The notes: a model not told the origin generated them from the letters alone. 64,000 nt of DNA from Ceriagrion tenellum (GCA_963169105.1 OY720637.1:60534964-60598963); one strand, 5' to 3'. Numbered from the stretch's first letter, positions 43,406 through 54,016 are shown. A program made the numbers and translations.

Positions 43406-43810
43406 AGACCAGCGAATATCGTTATGCCATCAAAAAATATTCTCCAATGGTGTGTACCTTCCTAATATTGTTTACTACTTCACCGTTTACATGTATTAAT
43501 CATATCAATCAAATTATAAAGCAAATCCCGCACGCCGATTTTTCTCCTTAGTAACGTAATTGAAAAACCGCACATCTGAGAGTCTTCTATTACACGAATA
43601 TTTTTCCCATATAAACTGACGAACTGCCTCTTTCAGCTAAAGTAGCTACAGATACCAAAATGCTAACACGAGGTGACTTGATGACTCGTACACCGGAGGA
43701 GCGGCATAAAATAAGAAGGCACTGAAAAGGATGAGCTGCAAAAATTAAAACTTGGCCAACATCACCAGAAAGATTATATTGTTAGTCAGTTGGACCGGGC
43801 GTCACCTCTC
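43406..43810. other. No recognisable feature
   Basis: AT-rich DNA, nothing assigned. Confidence 0.4.
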
Positions 43811-44054
43811 TAGAGTTAACGGGGTCACCCGCTAATGGTCTAACACTTGCGTGAATTCACCGTGGAATAGTCATTCTCCTGCGTCGGGATTCGAACCTGG
43901 ACCGCTCGATTTCATTCTCAAACCAGTGGCGGTAAGAGCACTCGGTGCGAAATGAAGGGGTCTGGGCTTTGATTCCGGGGCTGACGAAAGATTTGATCAC
44001 ATTGAATTTTACACAAGTATTTGACCATTAGCGGGTGACTCCATTGAAGTTATA
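43811..44054. mobile_element. tRNA-like fold-back element, most complete copy
   Basis: Left end GGGGTCACCCGCTAATGGTC, right end GACCATTAGCGGGTGACTCC. ~50 bp of inverted ends continue inward (CACTTGCGTGAATTCACCG versus TGTGATCAAA-type complement). Inside, the left part has a minus-strand B box (GGTTCGAATCCCGACGC reversed). The right part has a plus-strand tRNA-like A box (TGGCGGTAAGAGCACTCGG, 43926) and a degraded B box (GGGCTTTGATTCC). Confidence 0.75.
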
Positions 44055-44105
44055 ACTTAGGCAGTTCTATAATTGGTAGTATCAAGCGTAACTCTCTGGA
44101 ATCTG

Positions 44106-44289
44106 TTGACATTATAATGAAAACACTTAACTTTGTAATTCCACATATCTTCATTTTCTACGACCCGAGTTTCGACGTTCGACTTCATATTCAGGTTCGA
44201 CGTCATCTCCTGAAGATGACGTCGAACGTCGAAACCCGGATCGTAGAATATTAAGATATGTGGAATCACAAAGTGAAGTGTTATCGTCA
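44106..44289. repeat. Long inverted repeat with CTGAAGAT-hairpin-GAAAC motif
   Basis: Arms 44106-44185 and 44210-44289 (CACATATCTTCATTTTCTAC and TAGAATATTAAGATATGTGG) pair almost throughout. The right arm has CTGAAGA at 44210-44216, then T, GACG-TCGAA-CGTC and GAAACCC. A direct repeat TTAGGYAGTTCTATARTT at 44057 and 44291 flanks the whole structure and may be a target duplication. Confidence 0.75.
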
Positions 44290-44639
44290 TTAGGTAGTTC
44301 TATAGTTCTTTTGATACAAAGAACTCACAACTCTGAACCATCAACTTGGCTTGAAAGAAGCGACTTATCAAATGAGGATATTTGTTCTTGAGTGGTCATC
44401 ATCACCAGTACTCAGAACCTTTCCTAACGTGGTAGGGAGATTAAGAACAGCCCAAACGAGAAGGAAAATATCTTCCTTCTCGTTTGAGCTGTAACGAAGG
44501 CCTCTTCTGAGTGAGGAAGCTACTCGGGAATATGTGAACAGTGGGGATATTTCCGACGATTCAGATAGTTCAAGCACTCTAAATTCAAATAAACATTTTA
44601 CATCCCCAAATACCGCACAATAAAATATGAAAATACTTT
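44290..44639. other. Spacer with one inverted repeat
   Basis: GAAGGAAAATATCTTCCTTC (44460-44479) is palindromic and CAAACGAGAAGG / CCTTCTCGTTTG extend it. Otherwise unassigned. Confidence 0.4.
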
Positions 44640-45130
44640 CCACATCTCATCCTGTAAATTATGGAACTCGTCTTGTCTGATAGTATTAAATTTTCTAGGA
44701 ATGTCTCACAATTTAAAAGGAAGATGGCTGACTTTTTGTCTCCCAAATGTTCTCTCGCCTCTATATGAGAAGACAAAATGATATGAGATGATATTGTTAC
44801 ATGTTACTTGTTCACTATAATCATTTGCTGTTTTTCTGTCCTATAAAATATTCGTTTGTTTGCTTTTCATTTTTTCTTATTAATAGGTATTAGAGATTGT
44901 ACATTTTTGTTTTAACATACTATTTCGATTATTGATATTGAGACTGTTTTTTCATTTTCATTTACCTCGCTCATTTTATATCTCTCTGCTGACTCGAAAG
45001 TTGTTTCTTTGTTTTCCTTTTTTTGTAAGGCTTTGTATTTTGTCTTTGTATTCCACTCCTCATGAAGGCATGTAAACTAATTCAATGTCCTAAGGGACTT
45101 CGTCCCAGGACAATAAAATTGTTTTCTATT
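44640..45130 (+). mobile_element. Probable LINE 3' end (Jockey/CR1-type)
   Basis: Codons for IKFSRNVSQFKRKMADFLSP resemble the LP..I......FK.KL...L end of Jockey or CR1 proteins. They are followed by ~330 bp of T-rich DNA, a hairpin (CTAAGGGACTTCGTCCCAGG) and CAATAAAATTG. The coding part is short and shifted, so the family is uncertain. Confidence 0.45.
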
Positions 45131-45364
45131 CCTATTCTAAATTCAGGGGTGCAAGGCAGAAATAGATACGACTCTAGTGAAGATGAATTACCAAACGAAA
45201 TCGCGACGGGTTTTCCAACTGGTATTCAGTTGCAGGACATGTGGCGTGATACTTTGATTGATAATAAATTTAATTAATAAAACATTTAAAAAAAGAAGCA
45301 TCCCTGGGTTTTAAGTAACAGGAACCCCATTTCTCTGTATTTCACACAACATCATTTAAGTTTT
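45131..45364. other. No recognisable feature
   Basis: Short stretch continuing from the LINE end; no assignment. Confidence 0.35.
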
Positions 45365-45574
45365 CAACCAGCTGATTGGTAGAATTTTCGACAGTACTTA
45401 TTCAAATTTGTTTGCACTCTATAATGGATGGCCCGCTATTAGATCCCTCTTGAATTCCTCACGTCGCCTCCGTCCGTCCAGAATTCCTTACATTTCACGC
45501 TTCCCCAGTGTTCTCCCCTCTATTACCCTCTTCTTTCAGTACGTCCTCCATTCATCTCTTCTGCCTCCTCCGAG
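45365..45574 (-). mobile_element. RTE-F LINE 3' end, cut by a MITE
   Basis: CAGCTGATTGGTAGAATTTT (RTE-F 3' end) through GTTCTCCCCTCTATTACCCT to TCTGCCTCCTCCGAG. The sequence then changes abruptly to the MITE at 45575. Confidence 0.8.
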
Positions 45575-46165
45575 CCAGGTAACACCTAGGGGTCCCCTAC
45601 GCTGAGCGATTCATAAACCTTACCTGGGTAACACCCAGCCAGGGGACACCTGGGTACGAGATTTGGCAACAATCTCACGAAAAAATACACATTTCGGTTT
45701 CGCTTAATGGTTTTCGTTGTTTTCGATGCTCATTTCTCACCGTAACCAAGCACGCTATAAACAATAATACAGTATACTGTTACAAAATGTTGACGAAAAA
45801 TGATTGAAGGTATATGAGAGAATGTTTAAAAAATTACTTAAATATTTATGTAATTTGAATGCTGAGGAATACGAGGGTGATTCAATAAGTACTCGTGTTT
45901 GTAAACAGAAGACGTTACTATGGAGAGTTGTTGATATTATCGTGTACTGCCATCAGTACAGTAGTATCCATTCGTCCCACGCGCGGGCAGCAGTACTGCG
46001 TTAGGGGTGCTTTGGGTAAGCTTCATGCCTTACCCAGGAAATCGACGGCCTTGGGGAAGGTTAGGGGACAACAGTCCCCTGGGTAACGACTATGAATACT
46101 ATTTCTGAGCCAAGGGGCTCCCCCACACCTGGGGGACACCCAGGTAACGACTATGAATACGGCCC
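45575..46165. mobile_element. PIF/Harbinger-like MITE, copy 3, left end missing
   Basis: Begins inside the element at CCAGGTAACACCTAGGGGTC (equivalent to 29405) and runs to the intact right end CGACTATGAATACGGCCC, followed by TTA. Same orientation as copy 1. A 94-codon frame at 45804-46084 spans the centre, but in the other copies it is interrupted, so I do not call a gene. Confidence 0.8.
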
Positions 46166-46974
46166 TTATTTTCCTGAAATTTCGAACTGATGGTGGACCT
46201 TATAGCTATACATCTCCTAATTCATCCATTCCGTCGTGCTACCTAAAGTAAAATAAGGTAAGAGCAGGGATGACCAATGTGGTTGACCTTTTGGTTGCCA
46301 GGCTGCAGCTTGATGACGTAATGCTCTCTCCGTACCACGCTTCAGCCGCGGGACTGTGCACGAAGAGGCGTCGGAGACAGGTGCACCACGCGGACGAAAA
46401 GGAAGAGTGTGGAAAGGGAGAAGGAAGGGGGTGGAGGATGAGGATGGAAGGTAGGGGGGGAAGTGAAGGAGTCGAAGGGGTGGAGGGGAGGGGGAGATGA
46501 GAAAATAGGGGAAGGAAGCGGGGAGAAGGTGAGGGGAGACTTATGGCAGGAAAGGTGGGACGAGAGAAATAAACAAAAAGAATGGCGAGAACCGGCAGAA
46601 ACATAAGCGCGGAGACCACCGCTGCAAACAGCGCCTTGCTCTGGTTTATCCGCTCAAGGCTCGAGGGCGGACACAGCCGATGGAAGCTGCATTTTATGGT
46701 CTCCGGGGCGATTTTTTTTTTCATAAAGGCAGATTATCGTGAAACACTGCTCGCTTGAAAGATCTTGTTCTTCCCTTGCGAATCATACGAGTAAATTCAG
46801 TTCAGGTACCGACATTTTGATGGCGAAGTCCGCACTCACCTTGAAAACGATGGCAAAATTAGTCATCAAAACGTCGTTGGCGAATGATTTGATCACATTG
46901 ATGTTTACTCAAGTATTTGACCAACTTCTGATCTGGTTGGAAACACGTGAAGAATTCACTCATAGTTTTATTAT
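46166..46974. other. GC- and purine-rich block, no gene called
   Basis: 46380-46560 is almost pure purine on the plus strand (GGGAGGGGGAGATGAG types). TTGATGACGTAATGCTCTCT near 46310 has a TGACGTAA box and resembles 7757-7785. A minus-strand frame of 161 codons has a hydrophobic stretch (AAVVSALMFLPVLAILFVYF) but its remainder is Pro/Ser low complexity. Confidence 0.3.
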
Positions 46975-47665
46975 TTACTCAAGTATTCTACCGGTAAAAG
47001 TAGGTTTTGTTGAATTTCAGAGAATCTCCTCCCGGTTTTCTACACTTCCAGGAGCCTATCTCGCCCTAGTATATACTTATTTTGCTTCAGCATACGATCT
47101 ACCCTTCTTCATCCTGTCCATGAAACCTATTCCCTTTCTTCCCCTTCCCCGCTTGCCCAGCATCCTTCCATCTATCACACGCTTGAGAAACCCTTATTAC
47201 TTCCTCCAGCCATCTACACTACCAATCCCGGATTTCATTCAGAAGCTTCCATTACTCGCCCACCATCTCAAGCACTTCCTCGTTAGTTTTCCTTTCCGTC
47301 CACCTCACCTTCTCCATCCTTCTCCACACCCACATCTCAAATGCCTGCAGTCTATTCTCGTCCTCCTTTCTGAGGATCCACGTTTATGCCGCACACAACG
47401 CTACGCTCCACATCAAGCTCTTCACCAGCCTCTTCTTCACATCCTTATCCAATGTCCCCGTCATCAGCTCCCTTGAATTACTAAACGCCTCCTTAGCTAG
47501 CGCAATCCTCTTCCGTAGGCCTTCGCTTCTGTGCCCGTTTTCTTCAAGCGTACTACCTAAGTAATGAAAATGCTAAGCTACTTCGAGTGTGTCTCTTCCA
47601 AATTTAATGACCAGCCTCGCTTTCTATGTCCTAGAGAATCTCATTTCTTCAGTTTTGTTATGATT
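46975..47665 (-). mobile_element. RTE-D LINE fragment with 3' end, long copy
   Basis: From TATTCTACCGGTAAAAGTAGG through antisense RTE-D C-terminus to the FEMW and LYGAETW blocks (47340-47400). It then covers the KRMALAKEAF-type and MRFS-type upstream part, ending near 47665. Long frames on the plus strand (for example 245 codons from 46739) are only antisense shadows. Confidence 0.85.
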
Positions 47666-47672
47666 TACTCAT

Positions 47673-47880
47673 TGTTTACGCGTTCATAACAATGATGTTT
47701 ATTGATGAAAGTAAGAAACATCATTGTTTACTCGTTCATAACAATGATATTTATTGATGAAAGTAAGAAACATCATTGTTTACTCGTTCATAACAATGAT
47801 ATTTATTGATGAAAGTAAGAAACATCATCGTTTACGCGTTCATAACAATGATATTTATTGATGAAAGTAAGAAATATCAC
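47673..47880. repeat. 52-bp minisatellite, four units
   Basis: TGTTTACTCGTTCATAACAA starts units at 47673, 47725, 47777 and 47829. Each unit contains CATTGTT...AACAATG, a 7-bp inverted pair, and GATATTTATTGATGAAAGTA. Units differ at only a few positions. Confidence 0.9.
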
Positions 47881-48249
47881 ATCAGATTTCTTTGACTTTA
47901 TTTCAAGTCATTTTTCCACTTTACCAACAGAGTTGATAGATGAGAAAGGAATTGTGACGTCATATACAAAGAATAAATACTAAAACTGCCTGGGGAAAAT
48001 TCGAGAAAATTCTCGGCGAATTAATTATGCATTCAATTCTCGAGAAACCTTACCTAATTGAATATTAATAGCAGATTGGAGGAAATAGCGTGACTTGACA
48101 TTAAAGGTCGGTAAATGAATGGTGTGCGATGATGAAAGAGACTATCTATTAGTTAATGAAAGCTGAAAGAGAAGAAATTAAAAATCAGCTGAAATTTTAA
48201 AGGCAGAATTCACAAATATTATATTTTAATTTTTTTCAACGTACTTACA
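47881..48249. other. No recognisable feature
   Basis: AT-rich DNA. Confidence 0.4.
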
Positions 48250-48670
48250 ACATTTTCATCTTTCATCTGAGCGTACCTTCTATCCATCTTTTTTCAGGTT
48301 CAAGAAACGTATAATTTTTCTCCACAATTCCCCACTTCCCAAACATACTTCTATCTACACTAGCCTTCAGCATCAATATGCCATTCGTTACCTTTTTCTA
48401 CCACCTACTCTGCCTGCTCCTTATCTCCTCGATTTTTTCTTTTCTCATTCATAATACCCTCATCATTTCAAACACCTGCTGCCAATTCTATTCTTCTTCC
48501 CTTAAAGTGTTATTCACCACGCAAGCCCATTCATTGAATTATTCCACCAGCTAATTGGTAGGTTTTTGGACAGTACTTATTATAACGTTCTAATTTCAGG
48601 CATATTGTTCCGTTTTTCCGTCTTTGGGTGATCCGCTATTATATTCCTTTTAAGGCGACGCATCACACCC
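48250..48670 (-). mobile_element. Two RTE-like remnants: diverged RTE-D then RTE-F 3' end
   Basis: 48260-48530 keeps the order of antisense RTE-D strings in decayed form (TTCCCAAACATACTTCTATC, CACCTACTCTGCCTGCTCC). At 48549 the RTE-F 3' end CAGCTAATTGGTAGGTTTTT begins and continues to about 48670. Confidence 0.6.
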
Positions 48671-49224
48671 GCTCGACTGGTCCAATTCGTCATGATTTCC
48701 AACTCCAGTTTATTTGTGAAAGATTTATGTTATCATCTTGAAATTTTCAGAAAATATATAGTTGACCTTTGTCAAGGGATGCCTGTTTATCAAATATACC
48801 TATTTTATCTCGTAGTATTAATAAACCACTGGGAAATCGGCAAGATGTGAGGTATATCATTACTAAAACTAATATCTCTATTGAAATATTGTAAACAGAG
48901 GGATATGTATCTATCCTTCTCCTGTCAGAACGCTAAGAAACAGCCTGTCATGGCTGTAAGGTAAAACCTGTAACTGGTTCTTTTCGCCAAGCTACCTCAA
49001 AGATTTTTTGCAATGGTAAGTTCGGATGGTGACGCAAATAGTTTCGTCTTTCCCCATGGACCTTTTATCAGCGCTGCCTGTGCCTACGCGCTATACACTT
49101 GGCCACAAATTTCAGTTATTCTGACGTGAGAGGCTTTCTACGCCAGAAAGGCTCGATAGTGTGCAAGTGCCGCCATCTAGTGAATTTTTTATACAACTAT
49201 CCTTTACCGAAGGATAAGATGCGT
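48671..49224. other. No recognisable feature
   Basis: AT-rich DNA without assignable motifs. Confidence 0.4.
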
Positions 49225-49767
49225 CCCCTTAATGTCCTTATATCGTCTCCGTCTTCATATTTCGTCCAGAATTCCTATCCTCTTCCACGCTTCCCAAGTG
49301 TTCTCCCCTCTATCACCCTTTTCAGCATTCCCTCTCCTTTCAATGCGTCCTCCATCCATCTATTCTGCCTCCTCCGAACCCCCGCTACTTGTTTCATTTC
49401 CTCTCCAACCATATCCAAGATCTCTTTGTTTGTCCTATCCACCTAGCTCACCCTCTCCATCCATCTCTACACCCGTATCTCAAACGCTTCGAGTCTACGC
49501 ACATACTCCCTTCGCAATGAACAAGTCTCCGACTCATACAGAGACAAGCTCCAAGCAAGAGTTTCCACTGGCCTTATCTTTACGTCTCCACTCAGACCCC
49601 CCCCCCCCCTCATCAATTCCCTCTTCATTGAAAATGATCCTTAAGCCATGGCAATTCTGCATCTTTTGCACTTGCTACTAAACCTATTCTACCCCAAAAT
49701 ACTAACCAGATACGTAAACTGCTCGACTAACTCTATTTGGTACCCTCCCATCTATATGTTTTTTATG
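49225..49767 (-). mobile_element. RTE-F LINE, distal part of an interrupted copy
   Basis: Antisense RTE-F coding from CGTCTCCGTCTTCATATTTCG to the LYESETCSLR-type block (49520-49550). A run of 13 C at 49599 lies inside. Interrupted at 49767 by a CR1-like 3' end and resumed at 49915. Confidence 0.8.
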
Positions 49768-49914
49768 TAGATTTTTAATTGGCGCTTTGCATGTGTGGTA
49801 CGCGGGTTTCAATGTAATTTCGGTGTTCTACCGTATCATTCATGCATGCCTGGTGCGAAAGCACCCCCTGCCACACACCCTTTGGGTGGCTTGCAGGGTA
49901 TGACGTAGATGTAG
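49768..49914 (+). mobile_element. CR1/L2-like family B 3' end inserted in RTE-F
   Basis: Only the last ~145 bp of family B (AGATTTTTAATTGGCGCTTT ... stem-loop 49863-49896, GTAGATGTAGATATGT). It lies in opposite orientation within the RTE-F copy; ATATGTT occurs at both borders and may be the target duplication. Confidence 0.85.
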
Positions 49915-50200
49915 ATATGTTAAGCCTCGCTTTCTCGCTTCTAGAGAATCTCATCACTTCCGTCTTATAATGGTTTATCTTCCTCTCGTGCTGCCCATAT
50001 TTACATTCATCTTTGACTGTAACCTCATGGCTGTATGACAAACCAATGCTTGTTCATCACATAAAGCTATACTCCCGATTAAACTCATCGTCCACCTTTT
50101 CGTTTCATCCTTGCACAAAGTCCCCATTCTCTCTTTTATGAATGTCTTGTTCGCGAGCGTAATTCTCCTTTCATTGACGCCCTACGAATGAGGCTGGCTC
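49915..50200 (-). mobile_element. RTE-F LINE, proximal part of the interrupted copy
   Basis: The minus strand encodes HERKINHYKTEVMRFSRSEKARLN, the reverse transcriptase thumb region K.E.M..SR of RTE, and further upstream codons to about 50200. Together with 49225-49767 it gives the longest RTE-F copy. Confidence 0.75.
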
Positions 50201-50934
50201 AAAAAGATCATGTATAATAATTATGGTTGCCTAGCAATCAACCGCCGTCATCGAACATCGGGTTCGTTCGGCTTCATGTATGGAACGTAGAGGAAAGGAG
50301 AAACTGTCTGAAAACGGAAAATTTACGACATAATCGGCTATAGCCGAATTAATTACTCTCTGTGTTTGACGCAAGCGTTCCAGTGAACGTCTGAGTGTTA
50401 TCTGCGGACATATTCATCGAAGACGCCATTGAACGACACCCGCAATCGGAAAATTGTGTTAACATTCCAAAAAAGTTTCACAAAACTGAACTGGAATGCA
50501 AAAAAAACAACAAAAAACTAAGACGATTTTTGCGTCATCCACAAGGTTATAGAGTGATTTAGGATATTTACGTAGGGCGGAGAATCAATAGACAAAAAAA
50601 ACCTCGTTTACAACAGCCAATACGATTGACTGCGTCGTTTCAGGAATGATGTGATATACCTAACCATTGGTTTCCCTTCATTGTGCCTCGATCATCTTTC
50701 CTAAGTTCACTAAATATCGTACAGTTTCAACCGACTCAAAGAAGACCGTCCAATTAACAAAATACTACATACTACATAGGTTTTCTGAAACATTTCGCGG
50801 CGGGAACTATTGCTCCGTGTACACAAGCTTACATTTCTTCCCAATGCTCCTTATATTGTCCTCAATTACTTAATAATAATAAGTAGCTTATTTTTTATAG
50901 TAAAGTGCATAGCAATTTAACGAATTTGTGAAGC
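50201..50934. other. No recognisable feature
   Basis: Mixed DNA; CGGCTATAGCCGAATTAATT (50337) is a short palindrome. No gene seen. Confidence 0.4.
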
Positions 50935-51400
50935 GTATCGTTGTATGGGGCAGAAACGTGGACCCTCAGAAATGAGGACGAGAATAGGCTGCGGGAATTT
51001 GAGATGTGGGCGTGGAGAAGGGTGGAGAAGGGTGGAGAAGGATGGAGAAGGATGGAGGAGGTTAGATGGACGGAAAGGAAGACTAACGAGGAAGTGCTTG
51101 AGATGGTGGGCGAGGAAAGGAAATTTTTTTATGAAATCCGGGAAAGGCAGGGTAGATTGCTGAGGGATGAAATAAAGGGCGAGGGGTTGCTGAAGAGTGT
51201 GATAGAGGGAAGGATGTTGGGCAAGCGGGGAAGAGGGAAGAAAGGAAATAGGTTTCATGGACGGGATGAAGAAGGGTTGATCGTATGCAGAGGCGAAAAA
51301 GGATATACTGGAGGTAGATAGGCCCCTGAAAGTATAGAAAACCGGGAGGATATTCTCTGACATTAACAAAACGTACCCTAGCCGGTAACATACTAAATAA
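50935..51400 (+). mobile_element. RTE-D LINE C-terminus with 3' end
   Basis: Encodes LYGAETWTLRNEDENRLREFE then a GGEGWRRMEE-type expansion, RWTERKTNEEVLEMVGEERKF and GRMLGKRGRGKKG, followed by the 3' end at 51340-51400. A 12-bp unit (GGTGGAGAAGGG / GATGGAGAAGGA) is repeated four times at 51014-51062, inside the coding part. Frameshifted. Confidence 0.85.
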
Positions 51401-51891
<491 letters not shown>

Positions 51892-52009
51892 CAAAACCCT
51901 CAAAATGACCTAAAAATTATTATCTCATATTTCTTCTTCATTATTTTAATATTTTCTCTATAATTTAAAAATAAATATGCTCCTGGCTTACTTCACAGGA
52001 CTAGTAAAA

Positions 52010-52215
52010 TTGCCGGATAACCATTTATCAACTCATTCCTGGGTCTTTTCCGGGGACTTTTCCCTCTATTTTACCTTCAGTAATGTTCTTCACAAACCCA
52101 TTGATTCGAACCCACCTCTCTCAATGGCGTTTTATATGGTCCTTTCCTTTTCTACTCTTCTGTACACTTCATCACTTCTTATTTTGTCCGCTCATATTAT
52201 CTTCAACGTCCAGAG
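52010..52215 (-). mobile_element. RTE-E LINE fragment
   Basis: Antisense RTE-E strings CTCATTCCTGGGTCTTTTCC, CCCTCTATTTTACCTTCAGT and TTCACAAACCCATTG-type, upstream to TTATTTTGTCCGCTCATATT. Confidence 0.8.
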
Positions 52216-52716
52216 GTGTTTTTAGCACACGAGGTGAAAAAATAAGCCAAATTAAAGCACCAAGTACGCAAATAAAATTAACCACTGAGGCGTTCGGTCG
52301 TTAAGAAAAAAGCTTTTGCGTCTCCAATATAAAATGAAATTCAATTAAGGTCCCTGAAAGCAGCCGAAGCATTCGTACGATTATTAAAAAGATGAGGTAA
52401 TGTTACCTTTAAGACGAGGCCAAATTCTCAGCACCTGGCATCACGCTCAAAATACATCAAAAACGAAAGGAAGAGTGCGCAAAGTGGAACAGGGCGATGC
52501 GTCAGGGCACGCCGTGTGGAACGAGAGGGGAGTCTACGACCGGACGTGAATCAAAGAACCATGGCCGACGACAGCACATGAGGCGAAACGCCTTCTTCAG
52601 ACCTTCTTAGCGTGCCGCCACCTCACGTCCCAAGATACATAATAACCACCGGAAGATATATTACGCGCAATCACGGTTCGCAATGCATCCAACTCTACAC
52701 GTATGCTATTCTTTTA
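52216..52716. other. No recognisable feature
   Basis: Moderately GC-rich around 52480-52600; no motif assigned. Confidence 0.4.
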
Positions 52717-52796
52717 TTAAAGTATTCTACCGGTAAAGGTAGGTTTTGTTGAATGTCAGAGAATCTCCTCGTGGTTTTATACACTTTCCAGGGCCT
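52717..52796 (-). mobile_element. RTE-D LINE 3' end, outer part of an interrupted copy
   Basis: TATTCTACCGGTAAAGGTAGG through TACACTTTCCAGGGCCT, then an abrupt switch to unrelated DNA. The copy resumes at 53248 with CTCCCTCTAGTATATC. Confidence 0.85.
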
Positions 52797-53247
52797 AAAA
52801 TTGAATCTGTCTAAAATTGAAGCGAAGTAAAATTAAACAAATGTTAAATTGGATGCCTTATGCATATTGAAGAAGAATTAATCTATTGAACATGAATGTA
52901 TTCAACTTTATACTTGTAATTATTACTGTTATCATTAATTACCTTTTTCCTCACGGTTTATATGCTTAATCATGCATTTAAATGTTATCCTAGTAGTGCT
53001 CTCCGCAGTAATATGTACGGCTGTATTACGAATTCCAAGCTTACAATGACTTTTTAATTAATTTTTTGTTTTGCCTGCCATCATTGTATAATTAATTCGA
53101 TTTTGTATATTGAGTTTCATCACTGTATTATTAATCTAATTTTTGAATTTCAAAATTGTATTAATTTTAAAAATTGTACTTCATTATCTCAGGGGCTAAG
53201 AGTAACCCACGATAATAAACGTTGTTATTATAATTATTATTATCTCC
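52797..53247 (+). mobile_element. LINE 3' UTR inserted into an RTE-D copy
   Basis: 450 bp of T-rich non-coding DNA ending with a hairpin (GGGGCTAAGAGTAACCC), ATAATAAACGTTG and TTATTATAATTATTATTAT. The terminal hairpin plus ATT tail resembles the Jockey-like 3' end at 55.9-56.0 kb. No coding part remains, so the family is inferred. Confidence 0.6.
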
Positions 53248-53715
53248 CTCTAGTATATCTTTTTTCGCCTAGGCATACGATCCCGTCCATGAAACATATT
53301 TTCTTTATCCCGCTTGCCCAGCATCCTTCCCTCCATCACTCTCTTCACCAACCCATCACCCTAAATAACACTCTTCAGCCACGTACACTGCCGATATGGA
53401 ATTATATTAAGAAGTTTCCTTTCCTCTCCCACCATCTCAAAAACTTTCTAGTTAGTCTTCCTCTCCGTCCACCTCACCTTCTCCATCCTTCTCAACACCC
53501 ACATCTCAAATACCTGAAGCCTATTCTCGTCCTCCTTCCTGAGGGTCCACGTTTCTGCCCCATACAACGCTACGCTCCATATCAAGCTCTTCACCAGCCT
53601 CTTCTTCGCATCCTTACCCAATGTCCCCGTCATCAGCTCCCCCCTATTACTAAACGCCTCCTTATCTAGCGCTATTCTCTTCCGTACGTCTTTGCTACTA
53701 TGCCCGTTTTCTTCT
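53248..53715 (-). mobile_element. RTE-D LINE, inner part of the interrupted copy
   Basis: The minus strand encodes TGTLGKDAKKRLVKSLIWSV, ALYGAETWTLRKEDENRLQVF and EMWVLRRMEKVRWTERKTN, the cleanest example of this block in the window. Then come the VGEER and GRMLGK parts in other frames. Confidence 0.88.
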
Positions 53716-54016
53716 TCTATGCACGAACAAGATTTAGTATCTGAAGGGAAGGGAGAATAAGGGGTTGTTTCATTTACAGGTGGGAATAATAATTATTATA
53801 AAGGTAATTTATCTTTTTGTTTAATTTCACGTAAGTATTCTTCCAGCTGATTGGTAAGTTTTTGGACAGCACTGATCTTAATCCGTTTTCACAACTATGG
53901 CTGGCCCGCCATTAGATCGTTTAGTTAGATTTAAATGTAAAAAATTAAAGTTCTTCTAATTTTATGCATGTTTAGGTGCGTCCTCTCATTGACTTTAAAG
54001 ACTTCATCATCATAGG
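53716..54016 (-). mobile_element. Spacer with a small RTE-F 3' end (53845-53935)
   Basis: TTCCAGCTGATTGGTAAGTT to CTGGCCCGCCATTAGATC is the RTE-F 3' terminus. The flanking DNA is unassigned. Confidence 0.65.

Noticed and set aside
44210..44235. Calling a canonical hammerhead ribozyme
   Set aside because: Extra base before stem II and no demonstrable stem I or cleavage site; reported only as a hammerhead-like motif.
45804..46086. 94-codon frame in the MITE as a residual transposase or accessory gene
   Set aside because: The frame is interrupted in the other two copies and no Harbinger transposase or Myb-like motif is visible.
46239..46724. 161-codon minus-strand frame with a transmembrane-like stretch
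   Set aside because: Hydrophobic segment is followed by low-complexity Pro/Ser from a purine-rich block; no family resemblance.
46739..47476. 245-codon plus-strand frame as a protein gene
   Set aside because: Most of it is the antisense of an RTE-D C-terminus; the HHPHLKCLQ-type peptide recurs at every antisense RTE-D copy.
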